Shown piece by piece: positions 40,960-54,091 of a stretch of DNA of 64,000 nucleotides. Where the stretch lies: positions 58,111,373 through 58,175,372 of the forward strand of contig OZ020592.1 in the NCBI GenBank assembly GCA_963971535.1, in the 5' to 3' direction. How positions within the stretch are numbered: the first letter of the stretch is position 1; each line of letters begins with the position of its first letter. This DNA comes from Notolepis coatsorum. Taxonomy: Eukaryota > Chordata > Actinopteri > Aulopiformes > Paralepididae. The position numbers and the translations under genes are program-made. Under the pieces are notes generated by a model. It was not told the DNA's origin, ran no database searches, and saw only the letters and a list, made by a program, of their open reading frames with translations.

Positions 40960-41500
40960 GGAGGTGAAATCAATTTTTTTCCACCACCTTGGGTAAATTG
41001 CGACAGTGATCTCAATTTTGGACGTAGAAAAAAAACACATCAAAACGATGACACGGCTGTCGGCTCGCTCACAAAAGAAAAATAAATGGAATTGGACATT
41101 TCTATCTCAACTGATGACCATTTCTTTGAAGGTTCTCCTCCCCATAGACACCAATGTGTTCCCACTCTAAGAATAGGCTGGTTTTATCGCTTTCCCCCCC
41201 TTGTGTTCTGATCGTCACCGCGGCCACAATTGTCAACGGAATGCCACAATATCGCACACAACCCTTCACATACTCCTTGAAGTGCTCATCTGACGCTTCA
41301 TCTCTTATCGTTTGCTTTTAATCATCGTGAGAATGCAGTCATGCGTCTGCCCTCATTGAAATACATTCAAAGTGAAAGTGCATAGTCATTCGTGATTGCA
41401 TCAGCCTAACAGGTGTGTGGCTCATGGCTCAAGGGTACAGTTGACCTGCCAATGACCTCTCATGGAGTTAACCCTTAATCGCCCCTCTGTGTAGCAGTAC
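40960..41500. other. unassigned sequence
   Basis: No gene, repeat or element end that I recognise. Confidence 0.4.
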
Positions 41501-41524
41501 TGAATTGCTTGACAGCGCCCTCTG

Positions 41525-41615
41525 TCTTCAAGTTTCAAGTTCAAGTTTCTTTAATAGTTGTCATACAGAAGTACAGAATACTTTCATACAAAATGCTTCT
41601 TACTGTCTTGTGGGT
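41525..41615 (-). repeat. 3' end of a Rex1/CR1-like LINE
   Basis: It matches the reverse complement of the LINE tail at 51770-51860 (TTCTTTAATAGTTGTCATAC and on), so it is another, heavily 5'-truncated copy of the family at 48870-51860. Confidence 0.75.
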
Positions 41616-41639
41616 TGTGTCATTGTACTCAGTAGGGAT

Positions 41640-41900
41640 GTGCTCTTTCATTGGTCTATGTTGTCCCATTGTACTCGGTAGGGATATCCTCTTTCATTGG
41701 TCGATGTTGACCACTCCCCCGATCCTTAGACCACGCCCCCTTAGGCCACACCCCCTCAGTGTATCTCTTGAACCGTTTGTTGTCGAGACTTGCGGGTTGT
41801 GCCATTGGACTCGGTAGGGATATCATCTTTCATTGGTCGATGTTGACCACTCCCCCGATCATTAGACCACGCCCCCTTAGGCCACACCCCCTTAGTCCAG
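41640..41900. repeat. tandem duplication of about 130 bp
   Basis: The block CTCGGTAGGGATATC ... CCACTCCCCCGATC ... CCACGCCCCCTTAGGCCACA occurs at about 41673-41758 and again at 41809-41898 with few differences. A shorter third unit precedes it at 41629-41665. Confidence 0.7.
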
Positions 41901-42029
41901 AAAATAAATAAAAAACTCTGAAAAGTCCAAAAAATTTCAAAAACTTGGAAAAGTCTGAAAAAATAAAATATTTGAAAAGTCCGAAAAATTAATACATATA
42001 CACCAAATCTCTGGGTAACATTATCCCGT

Positions 42030-42166
42030 CTCATGCCTTCTCGTATCATTGCTATGCCGATGATACTCAACTCTTCCTCTCCTTTCCTCCCTCAGATATC
42101 CACGTCTCTGAGCGGATCTTGGCCAGAACCTGCAGATTCCTCCTGAGCAACGTCAGAAGGATCCGC
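42030..42166 (+). pseudogene. L2-type LINE reverse transcriptase fragment
   Basis: One frame reads CYADDTQLFLSFPPSD, the catalytic YADD box of L2-type reverse transcriptase with its usual continuation, and then ILART-CRFLLSN before the sequence runs into the TATC array at 42167. About 45 codons remain. Confidence 0.7.
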
Positions 42167-43139
<973 letters not shown>

Positions 43140-43220
43140 AAGAACAACATAAAAGTGATGAGAAATCTTTTTGTATATTGATCAATGTATGTTTTCGGAC
43201 TTCAACTTAAATGCATTATG

Positions 43221-43320
43221 TTTCAAGTTTCTTTAATATTTGTCATACAGAAGTACAGAATACTTTTATACAAAATGCTTCTTACTGTTACGCTCCAGAG
43301 ACTGTGCAAGACAAGATAAG
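43221..43320 (-). repeat. 3' end of a Rex1/CR1-like LINE
   Basis: Nearly identical, in inverse orientation, to 51763-51856 (tail of the LINE at 48870-51860), including the GTTACGCTCCAGAGACTGTG part. Third copy of this tail in the window. Confidence 0.8.
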
Positions 43321-43454
43321 TATGAAATAAAATAACATAGTACAATTAGAAGTAAAAAAGGCCCTTAATGCCCTTAAGGGCCTTTAATTAAAATGTGCCC
43401 TTAATTAAAATGTTTTGTTTGGGATAACACTATTATTCTTATTCTTAGGCAATA

Positions 43455-44060
43455 TTTTTTTATTATCTTTATTTCGAACATGTAAATGAATACAAACAAA
43501 ATAAATAACTAAACAAAATCAAAACATAACTCAAACTAAATAAATAACTAAACAAAAGCAAAACATAACTCAATTTACATGTTCGAAAAGGTATATAAAT
43601 AAGTATACACTTATTTAATCCTACCCCTTTTCCACTACTCAAATGAGTGTACTAATTTAAAACATTTCAAAACAAATATATATATGCCAAAAAAAAAAAA
43701 AAACGATATATGTAAAACATGAAAGAAATAAAATAAAAATGTAAACACCCGTGAATATCAAGTCCCTTCCTCATCCCTGTACCTCGTGAACATCATTTCC
43801 TTATAAATCTATAAAGTTTGAATTGTCTCATATTTGGACATTGCTTTAGCACCACATTCAGACTGTTCCACAGTTTCACTCCACATATTGAGATGCAGTG
43901 TCTTCTCAAGGTAGTGCGTACATTAAGAACTTTTAAATTGAGTTCTCCCCTCAGATTATAACCCCCCTCCCTATCAAAGAACAGTTCTTGAATGTTTCCT
44001 GGAAGTACATGACCTTTTGCTTTATACATTAATTGTGCCGTTTTAAATTCCACAAGATCA
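43455..44060 (-). pseudogene. non-LTR retrotransposon ORF2 C-terminus, I/Nimb-like
   Basis: The minus-strand frame 44053-43793 reads KTAQLMYKAK, LPGNIQELFFDREGGYNLRG and ISICGVKLWNSL, which is the C-terminus of a LINE ORF2 known from many fish. The 3' UTR is A-rich and ends in TACATGTTCGAAATAAAG (about 43468-43485). Upstream reverse transcriptase is missing. The clade name is tentative. Confidence 0.65.
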
Positions 44061-44756
44061 TTTAACTTTAATGTTTTTTACTTTAAAAATAATATGTTTG
44101 TGTGATCACGATAACACTTTGACTGCCGGGAAACGCTTTACAGCGTCATTTCCGGCCATGCTCAAGTTGCCGGAAGACGCTGTACAGCGTCCTTATATCA
44201 ATATTTCAAAAATCTGCGATCGGATTCATATTTCCCCTCCGCTGGCCTGAGATCCACCAGGAGGACCCACTGAGCTCTCTGGCGGTTCAGGAGCGCCATC
44301 TGGTGGCCGATCGGCGCAATCGCCAAACAGGAAGTGCTATGGAGGTTGTGCTGGTCGGCCATATTACTTCCGGGCACTCTGTTTGGCTCCCGGGACTCGA
44401 TCTCGACACAATACATAGCGATCGATTGCCAATAACTCGATAAACAACATGATTTGGACATATATACTATTATACAAGCTGGAAATGGACCCGATATTTC
44501 TACATACCATAATAGGTAAATGACTGTTCCACGCTCATCGCCCAACGGCGCGAGGAGGATACGGTAAGATTCAGCGTTATTTTTGATCGTATTCCATATA
44601 AACTGTTATGATGAACATATCACCCACACTAGATGAATGATATAACGCTGCCCACGGAATTATAAACGATCCCCCGCCCATCCGGTCATCATCAGATCAT
44701 ACGTAGATCATTCTAGAAGTACGTCCAATTGAAATTGTTTATATCGCCCCGATTGC
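44061..44756. other. unassigned sequence
   Basis: No gene is seen. Paired GCTTTACAGCGTC and GCTGTACAGCGTC blocks near 44130-44190 form a short repeat, possibly the end of a piggyBac-like or other DNA transposon. No second end found. Confidence 0.35.
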
Positions 44757-44764
44757 CATCAAAC

Positions 44765-45830
44765 TAGGGCTGGGCGATATGGCCTAAATATGATATCACG
44801 ATATTTTCTGACCTTTCGGCGATACACGATACGCATCACAATGTTTTTCTTTTTTTCCCCAAACAATTCATTATGAGGCTTACCAAGACAGTATTTGAGT
44901 TTGCAAGCTAACATTAAAGACAAAATAAAATACCCATGCATTTAGCCTTTTTATATTATATATTAGATTTAGATTATTGGATTATTAGATTATATATTGC
45001 ATATATTTAGCAATGATATATTATATGATTTAGATATGAAATATGATGAATTGAAAATGGGGGACCCTGATGTAAACAAGACGAAAGTCTTTCTCTGGTC
45101 TGCATCCTCCAGTCCACTGTTGACTGTTGTTGTATTGAGCTGTACTGTATTGTACCCATGCTGCAATCTGTTAATAACGTTCTCATTCATTCAGTCGGCA
45201 AACAGAATCATTTTGATTGACAGTCGCGTCTGCCAATTACGTCACATCGCTTGCACCCGCCCTGCTGTTCTTAGCACCAATCGGCAAGCGCGTATTCATT
45301 TTTTACTTCCGCCATTGGAGAGCTCAATGACAATAACAATGGCAGCTCGCCGCGGCCGACGTTTAGCTTTTAGCTCCGCAGAAGGACTAAACGACTGGAG
45401 GCATAATGATTTTACTGCAACGGATGTTATAATAAAAGCCTTTCCATACATCTGTCTGATTGAAAACTTTATTAACAGACCGCAGAATGGGCACAACTGA
45501 GTCAGCACGGGCTGAGATATGAACGACTAACGCTTGCTATATCTAGGTCGACCTCGGTCGTTGCTATGTAAATACGCTGATGTTATTGAAAGTGTAACTA
45601 TATAACGTTAATGCCACAAAACGATTGCCTTTGTTATCATAAGTAGCAACTTTTGATGCAGTAGTGTGTGTGTGGGGCGGCGCTGTTCAAAAGTGTCAAC
45701 GTGTGGACCAGATTGACGCGACACAAGCCTCTTGGTCAAAACATCACGATATCCACGATACGTTTAAAAAGTGTATCGTTAATTAACTGTACCCGATATT
45801 TATATAATATCGTCATATCGCCCAGCCCTA
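44765..45830. mobile_element. non-autonomous hAT element with inner insertions
   Basis: The ends are TAGGGCTGGGCGATATGG and, inverted, ATATCGCCCAGCCCTA. A perfect 8-bp target duplication CATCAAAC flanks it (44757-44764 and 45831-45838). It shares ends, not interior, with the element at 8100-8899. It contains two pieces of the 631-800 family in opposite orientation (45040-45195 plus, 45455-45495 minus). Confidence 0.9.
45040..45195 (+). repeat. copy of the 631-800 non-LTR 3' end
   Basis: AAAATGGGGGACCCTGATG to GCAATCTGTTAATAACG is the reverse complement of 655-775 with several differences. An inverted short piece follows at 45455-45495. Confidence 0.65.
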
Positions 45831-45838
45831 CATCAAAC

Positions 45839-46289
45839 TGTATTTCATCATCAATATAATGCATTTGGGGCTATATATCACGTTCTGGAGAAAGCTGCAG
45901 AAAGAGATGAAAACATACTTATACATTAGACCATACTTTACTATGAATATGTGGATGAAAAAGTTTAACGTTGCTACACAATGAACAATACATATAGGAC
46001 TTTGAATGGGCCCTAATAATGGCAATGTAGCAATAGAATTTAAAAAGTTATAGCCATGCAAAGAAGGGGTACTTCTCCATAGACAAATAGAGCCGGCAAC
46101 CTACTGTATGGTATATAATGAATTTAACCCATGGCACCCATAGTGATAACGTGCAATGTGAACTATCCTTATGGCCCTTTTTTGGAGTATAAAAAGTGGT
46201 TGTAGTGTAGAATTATAAGTGTTTCCCCAGACTTCAGCACAGTAATTTAAATATGGTAAATATTCGTGACTTTGTTTTGTCTAAATGTC
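45839..46289. other. unassigned sequence
   Basis: AT-rich sequence without a recognised gene or repeat. Confidence 0.4.
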
Positions 46290-46408
46290 TAAATGTTTAC
46301 TGTGAGCGGTTTGTAGTGTCAAATTTCCCTCGGGATGATTAAAGTATTTCTATTCTATTCTATTCTATTCTATTCTATTCTATTCTATTCTATTCTATTC
46401 TATTCTAT
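46290..46408 (+). repeat. LINE 3' end with (TATTC)n tail
   Basis: CCCTCGGGATGATTAAAGTA followed by about 11 TATTC units is a known type of fish LINE end. No coding part precedes it that I can recognise. Confidence 0.6.
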
Positions 46409-46725
46409 ATGTATCAGCTGACATACAACTGCTTAAACAATTCCCTCAAATAAAATTAACAACCAAAGCAATGCCATATTTAGCTTGGGAATGGTCTGAA
46501 ACTACTGGTAGTTTACAATGAGTTGCGTGTCCTGCTTTTTCAGCACCATGGACAGTTCTTGCTCCTCCTCTATCTCTCCCTTTGTCTCACACTCTTGCTC
46601 TGCAGGACTGACGTGAGCTGTCCACAGTGCTGAGAGAGCGTGAAGCGAGGGGAATTGTTTAAGCTGTTTCAATTCCTGCATGTCAGTCAGGGCCCTTTAG
46701 GCGGTTTCATTTAAAACATAGCTAA
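46409..46725. other. unassigned sequence
   Basis: No gene or repeat recognised. Confidence 0.4.
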
Positions 46726-47015
<290 letters not shown>

Positions 47016-47140
47016 ATCAATGTATAAATGAAAACCTCTCTTTTCTTTTTGTATCTGTCTTCCAACTATATTTCTCCATCCCTCTTAATAATCCCTGTTT
47101 TCTTTTATGGTCCCTGCCATTCTCTCTATAAGCATCTTTC

Positions 47141-47208
47141 TCCCTCCCTCCCTCCCTCCCTCCCTCCCTCCCTCCCTCCCTCCCTCCCTCCCTCCCTCCC
47201 TCCCTCCC
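47141..47208 (+). repeat. (TCCC)n microsatellite
   Basis: About 17 TCCC units in a row. Confidence 0.95.
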
Positions 47209-47685
47209 ACTCTCTCTCAGTGTTTCTCTCCTGGTCTAAATATCTTGCTCCATATCTTCATGTTGAGTGTTGAGACAGCTTGGGGAGGAGGGGGAGTGCA
47301 CTCTAAACTCTAACTCTCTGTTGACCTTGAGCTCTCTCTCTCCATCTATTGATATCCCTAGTCTCTGTCTGTCTTTCTTTCTTTCTTTCCTCCACCTCTC
47401 TTTCTCTCTCCATTGTCTCATCATGCTTTCTCATCTCTCTTTTCTCACAACTCTCCTCTCTTTCTCTTGCTACTATCCCCCTGTCTCCATACATTTTTTG
47501 TCTCCCCTTTCTCTCCCTATCTCTTTCTCTCTCCCTCCCTCTCTTTTTTTGGCCTCTCTCCTCTTTCACACTCTCTCTCCCCCCTCTCTCTATCTTTGGT
47601 CTCTCTCCTTTCTTTTCTCTCTCCTTCTCTTGCTACACTACTCTCTCTCTCCACTTTTTTTCACACTCTCGTCCTCCTCTGTTCA
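47209..47685 (+). repeat. pyrimidine-rich tract
   Basis: The plus strand is almost only C and T with CTCTCT blocks for most of 47320-47685. It ends in a polypyrimidine run and TTCAG, which resembles a 3' splice site, but no exon can be shown after it. Confidence 0.7.
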
Positions 47686-47686
47686 G

Positions 47687-48390
47687 ACACAGTGACCAGA
47701 CAGGCAGGGTTGGTGCTGCCTGGCACCCGGCACATTGGCATGAGACGGGTCAGCCACGCACCGCTGCGGGTACATATTGACAGTGACGATGTTGTGCAGA
47801 AATTTAACTCCCCGTCAGAATTCCACCCCCCCTCTTTCCTATAAGAAAATAAGGTCTGACAAACACCATCTTTAATCCGGTGGCATGTAACGACCCCTAC
47901 TGCCCCCCACATCTCACTCCAGTGGCAACACCGGGAGGAAATTAAGAAGGTTTAGGCCATCCAGTTAAATTCCACCTGCCAAAATCGTGCCCCCTCATTT
48001 CTCTGCAATATGGAAATTAGGAAGGGAGGTACAATGTTGGGGAAAAGCTGAACCACGGAGGGAGTGCAGTTCGGCAAAACACCAGCAACACATCAATAAG
48101 AATGACATATTCTCCTCCTCCCTCCGCTTCAACAGGCCATCCGTCTTCCTGCCTGCTGTGCGTCGCGCCAGTCGATTTCGCTACATAACCGATAACATCA
48201 ATACGCTTAATTACTGTTGGAGGAGTGTGGTTTCCACCATCTCATTTGGACTCAGGCAGTAAGCAGATTTGTTCTCTGGCAGTAATGTGGGCTGGTAACC
48301 TGCTTCACAGAGTCATTAGCTCCCGCTGCAAGCCCCTGAGCAGCAGCAAGCACACACACACAATATATACAGTACATACATGCACACAAA
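47687..48390. other. unassigned, low-repeat sequence
   Basis: This is one of the few stretches without obvious repeats. Open frames after the TTCAG at 47682-47686 run to about 47843 but match nothing I know. Confidence 0.35.
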
Positions 48391-48558
<168 letters not shown>

Positions 48559-48599
48559 GACATGAAGGAGTGGGACTAACTGAAGGAAAGACAGAAGGA

Positions 48600-48710
48600 T
48601 AGGTAGAAAGAGAGAGAGAAAGCAGGAGGGGAAAGGGGGAGGGAAAAGAGAGTGAGAGAGAGTGAAAAAGAGAGTGAAACAGAGAGAGTGAGAGAGAAAG
48701 AGAGATAACT
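48600..48710 (+). repeat. purine-rich GA tract
   Basis: Imperfect GA/GAAA blocks, with GTGAGAGA variants. Confidence 0.8.
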
Positions 48711-48869
48711 GATCTGGCCTAGCCTATATAGCCTCACACTAGAAGGCTTATAGAGTGACTCACCAGTTTGGGCTGGCAGCCAAACATTCTAATTCTGAGG
48801 GGTACAGTGATAGCAGGACAGCAGCTACCATTTCTATGCAAATTGGCACAGGGGCACAGGAGTCTACAG

Positions 48870-51860
48870 TAGAGCCTGTTACCACGCTAGGTTCTTCGTT
48901 CTCCGCAAGGACCGAACGGCAGAAGAATCACTAAAGACGAGAGGAGGCGGCATAGCTTTCATGGTAAACAAGGAGTGGTGCGATATAGGCAACGCAAAGG
49001 AATTGTCTAACCACTGCTCCCCAGACCTGGAGTATATCACCATCAAATGCCGACCCTTCTTTCTCCCGAGGGAGTTAACGTCCATCATCATGATCGGAGT
49101 GTACATCCCACCACAAGCAAACACTGGGGCTGCACTTTCAAAACTACACGACGAAGTAAACAAACTATAGATAGCTAACGTTGACGCTGCCATTTTGGTT
49201 CTGGGCGATTTCAACAGCGCACGTCTTAAAAAGGTGTTGCCGAATTTCTATCAGCATGTGACCTGTCCCACCAGAGGCGAGAACATATTAGACCATGTAT
49301 ACTCGCAATTTAAGAATGGGTACAAGTCACAGGCTCTTAGTCCATTCGGTAAGTCCGATCACGCCGCCATCTTTCTTTTGCCAAAATATAAACAGAGTCT
49401 TAAGCTAACGCCGGTAGTATCGCGAGAGGTTAAGCGTTGGACTGTGACGTCAGAGGAGACGCTTCAGGCTGCGCTGGAATGCACAGACTGGAATGTATTC
49501 CGTGACAACACAGCCAATATTAACGAATACACTGAAACGGTGCTTGACTTTGTCTGTACTCTGGTAGAAGAAACAATCCCCTCTACCACAATTAGAATCT
49601 ACCCAAATGAAAAGCCCTGGGTAGATAAATCCGTCCGTGAGGCTCTGAAAGTGCGCACCTCAGCCTACAACACCGGGCTTGTGACAGGCAACATGAATGA
49701 ACACAAGACGGCGAGATACAACGTCAGGAGAGCAGTAATAGAGGCAAAACGGCGTTATAGGGATAAAGTTGAACTTCAGTTTGAACAGGCTGACTCTAGA
49801 GGTATGTGGCAGGGCCTCAGAACGATGACAGATTACAAAGGCACCTCCCTCAAACTGAACAGTGACATCTCCTTAGCAAATGATCTCAATACCTTCTATG
49901 CGAGGTTTGAGGCTGTGAATAACAACACCAGCCTACAAGCCAAGGCAATGGGGAGGGGGGGTCTGCTGAGGGAGATTCAGTGTTCAGAATAACAGAACAT
50001 GAGGTGAGGACGACCTTTAAGAAAGTGAATATCAGGAAGGCAGCAGGACCGGACGGCATCCCCGGCCGCGTCCTAAAAGTCTGTGCCGACCAACTGGCCC
50101 CGGTATTCACTGACATCTTTAACCTGTCCTTAGAACAGGCTGTCATCCCCACCTGTCTGAAGAAGTCTACCATCATCCCTGTACCCAAAAAATCTACGCC
50201 TGCTTGCCTCAACAACTACCGCCCTGTAGCTCTCACCTCCATAGCCATGAAGTGTTTTGAGAAGCTAGTGAAGGGCTACATCTGTTCCTCCCTCCCCATC
50301 AACCTGGACCCCCTGCAATTTGCATACCGCCCTAACAGGTCCACAGAGGATGCCATAGCCCATGTGCTGCACACAGCAGCATCACACCTGGACAAGAGGC
50401 AGGGGAACTATGTGAGAATGCTGTCATCGACTACAGCTCAGCATTCAATACCATAGTCCCCTCCAAACTCATAGCCAAGCTCAGGGACCTGGGCTTGAAC
50501 TATGACCTCTGCCAGTGGGTCTTGGACTTCCTGACGGGCAGACCCCAGGTGGTAAGAGCAGGCAACTGCACCTCCTCATCCATCACGCTCAACATAGGGG
50601 CCCCCCAGGGCTGTGTTCTGAGCCCCCTCCTCTACTCCCTGTACACACATGACTGTGTGGCACAGCGGAACAACAACACAATCATCAAATATGCTGATGA
50701 CACAGTAGTGGTGGGCCTGATCTCTGCCAACGACGAGAGGGCCTACCTGGAAGAGGTAGAGAATCTGTCACAGTGGTGTCAGGAGAACTGCCTCTCCCTG
50801 AACGTCAGCAAAACAAAAGAGATGATTGTGGACTTCAGGAGGTCGGGGGTCAGGGACTACAGCCCCCTCAGCATCGACGGGGCACCGGTTGAGAGAGTGA
50901 ACAGTTTTAAGTACCTTGGAGCCCACATATCCGAGGACTTGACATGGACCACACACATTGACAGTGTTGTGAAGAAGGCACGACAACGCCTCTACTTCCT
51001 CAGGCGCCTAAGGAAGTTCCAAGTCAGTCAGAAGATCCTTAAGAACTTCTACTCATGTACAATAGAGAGCATCCTGACTGGCAATATCACCTCCTGGTTT
51101 GGGAATAGCACCGCACAAGACCGAAGCAGACTACAGAGAGTGGCACGTTCAGCCGAACGCACAATTGGAGGGGGGCTTCCCACTCTCCAAGACATTTACA
51201 ACAAGCGGTGCAGGGGTAAGGCTAAGAGAATTATTAAGGACTCCAGCCACCCAAACAACTGCCTCTTTGAACTGCTGCGGTCAGGCAAGCGATACCGGAG
51301 TCTCATGGCAAGCACAGAAAGACTCAGAAGAAGCTTCTATCCCCAGGCCATCAGGTTGCTCAACGAACAATAACACTATGCAACAACCATCAAATGCACT
51401 CACAACACACACATCCATACGCACACACTCACTTTAAACAAACAACACACTGCAGCACCCACTCTCCACACTTTAGAACACCTAGACACACTTTATATTT
51501 ATTGGTAAAGGATTTGCACTACAACCCATACCTATAAATTGTACCTAAATTGTACCTCATCCCATTTCTGCTTTGTACTATATAGTATTGTATATTAGTA
51601 TATTGCATAGTATATTGTATATTGTACGGTAACTCAGTCACTCTATTCTGCATCGAACATTGTACATATGTATATACTGAACACTGTGTCTACGTACGTG
51701 ACTTCTATTTTACTTCTATTTTTACATGCTATACTATTTTATTTTATTTTATACTTATCTTTTGTCTAGCACAGTCTCTGGAGCGTAACAGAAAGAAGCA
51801 TTTGTATAAAAGTATTCTGTACTTCTGTATGAGAACTATTAAAGAAACTTGAACTTGGCT
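48870..51860 (+). mobile_element. 5'-truncated Rex1/CR1-like LINE
   Basis: It consists of ORF2 remains (48880-51373) and a 3' UTR ending in TTAAAGAAACTTGAACTTG. Two other copies of the 3' end are at 41525-41615 and 43221-43320. The left border near 48870 has no 5' UTR or ORF1, so it is 5'-truncated. The clade is assigned from general resemblance to teleost Rex1/CR1 proteins. Confidence 0.8.
48880..51373 (+). pseudogene. LINE ORF2: endonuclease and reverse transcriptase, frame-disrupted
   Basis: The first part (to 49170) encodes the middle of an APE-type endonuclease (HCSPDLEYITIKC, VYIPPQAN) and ends at TAG 49168-49170. The same frame resumes with LGDFN and SDHAAIFLL, endonuclease motifs, to 49992. 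A frameshift near 49960 leads to 49980-50456 with [12 protein letters not shown] and [10 protein letters not shown] (RT). Another near 50425 leads to 50495-51373 with GAPQGCVLSPLLYSLYT, the catalytic YADDT and a C-terminal part ending RLLNEQ. One nonsense and two frameshift mutations, so no active protein. An intact version would nick target DNA and copy its own RNA there. Confidence 0.88.
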
Positions 51861-52028
51861 AAATATTTCTGGGGTTGCATTATGGTACTGCTTGTTATAT
51901 TGCCCTTTGTTTGTATTTGTAGGCATCTATCTCTCTCTCTAATTGTGTTATTTGTTACAACTTTGTTGATGGTGAAAAAAGATAAATGTACTGTATGATA
52001 CGGAAAATGTGGGAAATCTGTGATTTTG

Positions 52029-52292
52029 TTCATCATCAGGTTGGTGTGTGAGAGGAACACACACCGTTCCCCCAGGGGGGTATGTTCATCATCGGGTTGG
52101 TGTGTGAGAGGAACACACACCGTTCCCCCGGGGGGGTATGTTCATCATCGGGCTGGTGTGTGAGAGGAACACACACCGTTCCCCCAGGGGGGTATGTTCA
52201 TCATCGGGTTGGTGTGTGAGAGGAACACACACCGTTCCCCCGGCGGGTATGTTCATCATCGGGCTGGTGTGTGAGAGGAACACACACCGCAG
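52029..52292 (+). repeat. minisatellite with palindromic unit, about 5 copies
   Basis: Units of about 57-59 bases start GTTCATCATCGGGTTGGTG and contain the hairpin GGTGTGTGAGAGGAACACAC plus CC, then a GTTCCCCC...GGGGG block. The first four units are nearly identical and the last is truncated. Confidence 0.9.
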
Positions 52293-52319
52293 CCACGCGA
52301 GGATCATCTAATTACCTCC

Positions 52320-53236
<917 letters not shown>

Positions 53237-54086
53237 GTGTGCGTCCAGGGCATTGGTGCAGGTAGTTTAGCTTTTGTGAATAATTGAGACGGGTTATTAT
53301 ATGACATCAACCACCATGTGGTATTTTATGTTGGCTGTATTCCAGCGTGTGATCTCTGTTAGGTCAGATTTAGACGTGAAGTCTCTCCAGTGAGGTTAAG
53401 GTGATAGGGTTAAGGTAAGGGGTTGGTTTAAAAACAAAAAGATAAAAAAGATGTGAAGAATTTAACCAGATTAGGATAAGTGTTGACTGTATTAGAGCCT
53501 TAGTAACAGATTATTGGCTGATGGGAAAATATGCATATATCGTGACAAACACAAACATTTTGCTCAATTTCACCCCAGACTACAACAATGCTACAACAAC
53601 CTGCACTACAACCACAACGGGGGACCAAAACTTAAAATAACCCCCACTCACCACTCTTATAACACTTTTAGATATATGACTCTGGAATAAAGTGGTAACA
53701 CCCGAGGGTAACCAGACCCATTTTTCAGTCTTGACACTTCCCCCGGCGAGTGATGGCACTGTAGGGAGAGCAGGGGAAGGACAATGTGTCCTATAGCACA
53801 TTACACACATACTGTATACATTAAGCCAGTTCATCATGACCTCATTCATAAATGAAAATATATGCATTCATTATGACAGAATGGAAAAACACACTGATTG
53901 AGTCAAGCATACTTGAGTACTTGGGTGGATGAGTGCACTGTTATTGATGTATCCTCAGAATTAAATAGTTGGCTGCTGTTTCTGCTGGAGCTAATTGGTA
54001 TCCACATACATTTAATTAAATGGAACTTGTGTGCAAGACTGCAAGTAGAACTTGCTTTAGAGAGTGGGAAGCAACCTTCTTTTTTC
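53237..54086. other. unassigned sequence
   Basis: No gene or repeat recognised. Confidence 0.4.
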
Positions 54087-54091
54087 CCGCT

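Noticed and set aside
52029-52292. CRISPR-like array
   Set aside because: Direct repeats without distinct spacers in a eukaryotic window. It is a minisatellite.
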